A DNA stretch of 7,637 nucleotides, taken from Spirochaeta sp. (GTDB lineage: Bacteria > Spirochaetota > Spirochaetia > Spirochaetales_E > Spirochaetaceae_B). The DNA lies in contig JAUUYD010000101.1 in assembly GCA_030590585.1 (NCBI GenBank), positions 1 to 7,637 of the forward strand, read 5' to 3'. This document shows positions 5,659 through 7,637 of this stretch, one piece after another. The notes below the pieces were generated by a model. That model was not told the origin of the DNA. It was given only the letters and a program-made list of their open reading frames with translations, and searched no databases. The position numbers were made by a program, and so were the translations under genes. Numbering within the stretch: position 1 is the stretch's first letter; every line of letters starts with the position of its first letter.

Positions 5659-6750
5659 TTAATCTGATAGGGATTGGTCCACCGCGTTCTCAATCTTAAG
5701 GGCAATGTTTTCGATGCTGTCCATTAACAGACTCTCATTTGTTTTTAGATAGAAGCCGTTAAAATCCTTTTCAGGCAGCGGAATCCGGATATTCTGTTTT
5801 AAAAGCTCATCTCTTAATTTTCCGGCATTAATGAAATCCTTGAGTGTTAAACGGAAAACATTTGTTCCATTACTCAGATTCTCCACCCTGAGACCTTTTA
5901 TATTGTTTAATGCGTTCTTAACACTTTCCGATAACGCTATCACCGACTTATATCTCTGTTCAAAGCCTCTTAAGGCACTCAATGCCAGGATCGCTGACGG
6001 CCAAACCTCATTCAGCCCGCCGCCGAACATTCTCCTCTGGTGATACAATCCCCGGATGATATCCCCGGGACCGGCAAGAATTGCACCGAATGGCGCATTG
6101 AAATATTTATAGAGAGATACATAAACTGTATCGAAGGGTGATACATATTCTGCCGGCGTCATTCCGGCATAAGCGGCTGCAATGAATAAGCGCGCTCCAT
6201 CAAGATGAGTTCTGATTTCCTGCTTTTTTGCATATTCAGTAATTCTTAAAATCTCATTCCGGGGAAATATCATTCCATTCAATCTACGAACCGGAGACTC
6301 AATTGATATTACACCTACGCCGGTTTTTACTTTTCCGGCAGAAGTATCACTTAAGCATGCTTTTACCTGTTCCAGTGAGAAACCGGCAGCTTCCACCTTC
6401 TCCATATTTCGTAATGGAATCAGGTTCATGCCGCTCAATTCCTGCATGCAGTCTCCCGAGTCATTGTATATGTGAGACTTTTCCTGAACGAGAACCCTTT
6501 TGCGGCTCCCGGTCAGAGCCTTAACTGCAAGATGATTAGCCAGGGTACCGCTTGGCATGAAGATAGCCTGTTCTTTCCCCAGTTTCTCTGCCATCTCACA
6601 TTCCAGCTTTTCCACGACACCACCGAGGGAATAAGAATCTGCCGAAACTTTCTCGGATTGTAAAAGACTATTCAGTAATTCAGCTGATTCGGATGGAGAT
6701 AAAGCAAGTCCATCATACTGAAAGTTTATTCGCTTGCTGCGTTCATTCAT
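5659..6750 (-). CDS. PLP-dependent threonine aldolase / beta-eliminating lyase family enzyme
   Basis: 363 residues, the usual length for the family (fold type I PLP enzymes). Motifs in order: FMPSGTLANH (64-73, phosphate binding), EKSHIYND (90-97, with His93 at the position that stacks on the cofactor), ESP (151-153), HLDGARLF (182-189, with Asp184 and Arg187) and VSLYKYFNAPFGA (211-223), where Lys215 is the predicted Schiff-base lysine. Classical L-threonine aldolases have SLSKGLGAP at this last site; the YKYFNA form marks a divergent subgroup, so the substrate may not be threonine. A beta-hydroxy or other beta-substituted amino acid is likely. Start ATG 6750 lies inside the end of the upstream creatininase-family gene (8-bp overlap ATGAATGA), with AAGGGA (6758-6763 complement) as ribosome site seven bases ahead. 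It is the last gene of its operon; its stop is 7 bp from that of the converging hydrolase gene. Confidence 0.85.
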   Translation of the reverse strand: MNERSKRINFQYDGLALSPSESAELLNSLLQSEKVSADSYSLGGVVEKLECEMAEKLGKEQAIFMPSGTLANHLAVKALTGSRKRVLVQEKSHIYNDSGDCMQELSGMNLIPLRNMEKVEAAGFSLEQVKACLSDTSAGKVKTGVGVISIESPVRRLNGMIFPRNEILRITEYAKKQEIRTHLDGARLFIAAAYAGMTPAEYVSPFDTVYVSLYKYFNAPFGAILAGPGDIIRGLYHQRRMFGGGLNEVWPSAILALSALRGFEQRYKSVIALSESVKNALNNIKGLRVENLSNGTNVFRLTLKDFINAGKLRDELLKQNIRIPLPEKDFNGFYLKTNESLLMDSIENIALKIENAVDQSLSD

Positions 6751-7486
6751 CTGAGAATCCCTTGAGGAATGTTATCAGATCGTCAGTCATGGCTTTAAGA
6801 ATAAGCTCTCCTTTCTCTTTATTCGCAAGAGTTGGGTCGCCATGGGCTCCGTTTGCTGTCTTCATGCCGGTTTTTAAAGTGATTTTTTTTACCCCGGCAG
6901 GGCTGTAGACTCCCGGAACCGAGGCTCCATACTCCTTGACGGCTTTTTCCATTTTCACAAGGTCGGGTCTTATAATCAGGAGACAGGAAGTCTCACTTTC
7001 ATCAGCATGACCCCCGCTTTCCTGTTCACAGATTTTTTCACTGACCTCTTTACCCAGACCGGTCATGTCGGTAACGGCAACTTTGATTCCCAATTTGTTA
7101 AACAATTCATAGGAAAGTATGGTTAACGGATAATGAGTTGATATACCGCCGTCAAGAATCATGAATTTCTGAACACCGAAGCGTGCAATGGATTCAACAA
7201 TATCACCGACAAATTTTCTGAAATTATCCGATTCAATCGATACACTTCCCGGCCAGTCGATAAACGCGGGATAAAAAGCATAATTTAAAGTCGGTAACAG
7301 AACGATATTCGCTTCTTCCAGCAGGCGATTTGATATCTCACCCACTACCATCATATCTGTCCCAAGCGGAAGATGACGACCATGTTCTTTAGACCCGCCG
7401 CCGATGGGAAGAACAACAATTGAATCTTTATTCAGGATTTTTTCAGCTTCATCCCAGGTTTTTTCACATAGTTTTATTCCTGTCAT
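6743..7486 (-). CDS. Creatininase-family metallo-amidohydrolase
   Basis: 247 residues, normal for the creatininase family, whose members hydrolyse C-N bonds in cyclic or linear amides with a two-metal centre. LPIGGGSKEHGRHLPLGTD (26-44) is the metal-binding loop, with His35 and Asp44. GGHADESETS (158-167) gives His160 and Glu163, and GAHGDPTLANKEKG (213-226) is the conserved C-terminal motif. Two sites differ from the classical creatininase: the E-x-H ligand pair reads K-E-H (Lys33, Glu34, His35), and the NGHGGN loop is replaced by LDGGISTHYP (111-120). From memory, a KEHG subgroup with a TG(V/I)ST loop exists, so these are subgroup traits and creatinine is unlikely to be the substrate. Start ATG 7486 has AAGGA six bases upstream (7493-7497 complement). 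It lies 3 bp after the upstream amidohydrolase fragment and overlaps the PLP-enzyme gene by 8 bp. Confidence 0.85.
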   Translation of the reverse strand: MTGIKLCEKTWDEAEKILNKDSIVVLPIGGGSKEHGRHLPLGTDMMVVGEISNRLLEEANIVLLPTLNYAFYPAFIDWPGSVSIESDNFRKFVGDIVESIARFGVQKFMILDGGISTHYPLTILSYELFNKLGIKVAVTDMTGLGKEVSEKICEQESGGHADESETSCLLIIRPDLVKMEKAVKEYGASVPGVYSPAGVKKITLKTGMKTANGAHGDPTLANKEKGELILKAMTDDLITFLKGFSDE

Positions 7487-7489
7487 AAT

Positions 7490-7637
7490 TCATCCTTTGT
7501 AAATGAGGTCTTGTATGTTTTCATGGAGAACTTTATTTCTATCTTCAATATCTTCGATACCAGTGCAGATAGTATTAATCTCATGTATTACTGAGTCTTC
7601 CCTTATATCAGAATTGAAAGGAAAATCACTTCCAAAG
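7490..7637 (-). CDS. C-terminal end of a probable amidohydrolase (partial, runs off right edge)
   Basis: On the - strand an open frame enters from the right edge and ends with TGA at 7492-7490, giving 48 visible residues that begin FGSDFPFNSD and end LIYKG. The FGSD-F-P-F opening, followed by a helix and a final H/N-ENIQDLI segment, matches the C-terminus of metal-dependent amidohydrolases of the amidohydrolase_2 type (FGSD with the catalytic Asp, ending in eNa-x-x-l). The stop is 3 bp from the ATG of the creatininase-family gene, so the two are co-transcribed, and its last codons contain the next gene's ribosome site. The catalytic metal-binding N-terminal part is outside the window, so the assignment rests on one motif plus context. 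Confidence 0.65.
   Translation of the reverse strand, partial: FGSDFPFNSDIREDSVIHEINTICTGIEDIEDRNKVLHENIQDLIYKG

Noticed and set aside
5831..6908. Short + strand frames opposite the PLP-enzyme gene and the 3' end of the creatininase-family gene
   Set aside because: They are antisense to two genes with clear active-site motifs and have no ribosome sites.

Overview
The window looks like a piece of a spirochaete chromosome, probably a free-living Spirochaeta-type anaerobe. This rests on the pairing of an LPP20-family lipoprotein with a signal-peptide FecR-domain protein lacking any sigma/FecI partner, plus the spirochaete-like lipobox (LSSC). The assignment is an inference from gene style; no RNA gene is present to confirm it.

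Layout. Positions 1-119 hold the probable 3' end of an unidentified + strand gene. Its last 15 coding bases and stop are repeated 84 bp downstream. A near-consensus -10 box precedes an LPP20-family lipoprotein (392-982), closed by a textbook intrinsic terminator (1001-1032). A secreted FecR-domain protein follows (1249-2367). These two genes form an envelope-related block. Next is a 145-bp element bounded by 17-bp perfect inverted repeats (2378-2522), whose right edge supplies a possible promoter for the next operon.

The + strand operon 2602-5651 encodes two OppD/OppF-type peptide-transporter ATPases and an S9/dienelactone-hydrolase-like alpha/beta hydrolase. Its last two genes overlap by one base (TAATG). 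No permease or solute-binding gene is in the window, so the ATPases must work with membrane subunits encoded elsewhere. Between the two ATPase genes, and running into the 3' end of the first, is a dense patch of nested palindromes and three CTTTGGGGG motifs (about 3581-3726).

On the - strand, converging on the operon with only 7 bp between stop codons, lies a tightly packed set. In transcription order it is the 3' end of a probable amidohydrolase (7490-7637), a creatininase-family metallo-amidohydrolase (6743-7486) and a PLP-dependent threonine aldolase/beta-eliminating lyase-type enzyme (5659-6750). The spacings are +3 bp and -8 bp.

Taken together, the right two thirds read as a peptide or amide scavenging locus: import energised by the OppDF pair, cytoplasmic hydrolysis by the S9-like enzyme, C-N bond hydrolysis by two amidohydrolases, and C-C or C-X cleavage of a beta-substituted amino acid by the PLP enzyme. 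The individual families are recognisable from motifs. The substrates, and the idea that the two convergent operons serve one pathway, are inference. I see no CRISPR array, transposase, phage gene, tRNA or rRNA.
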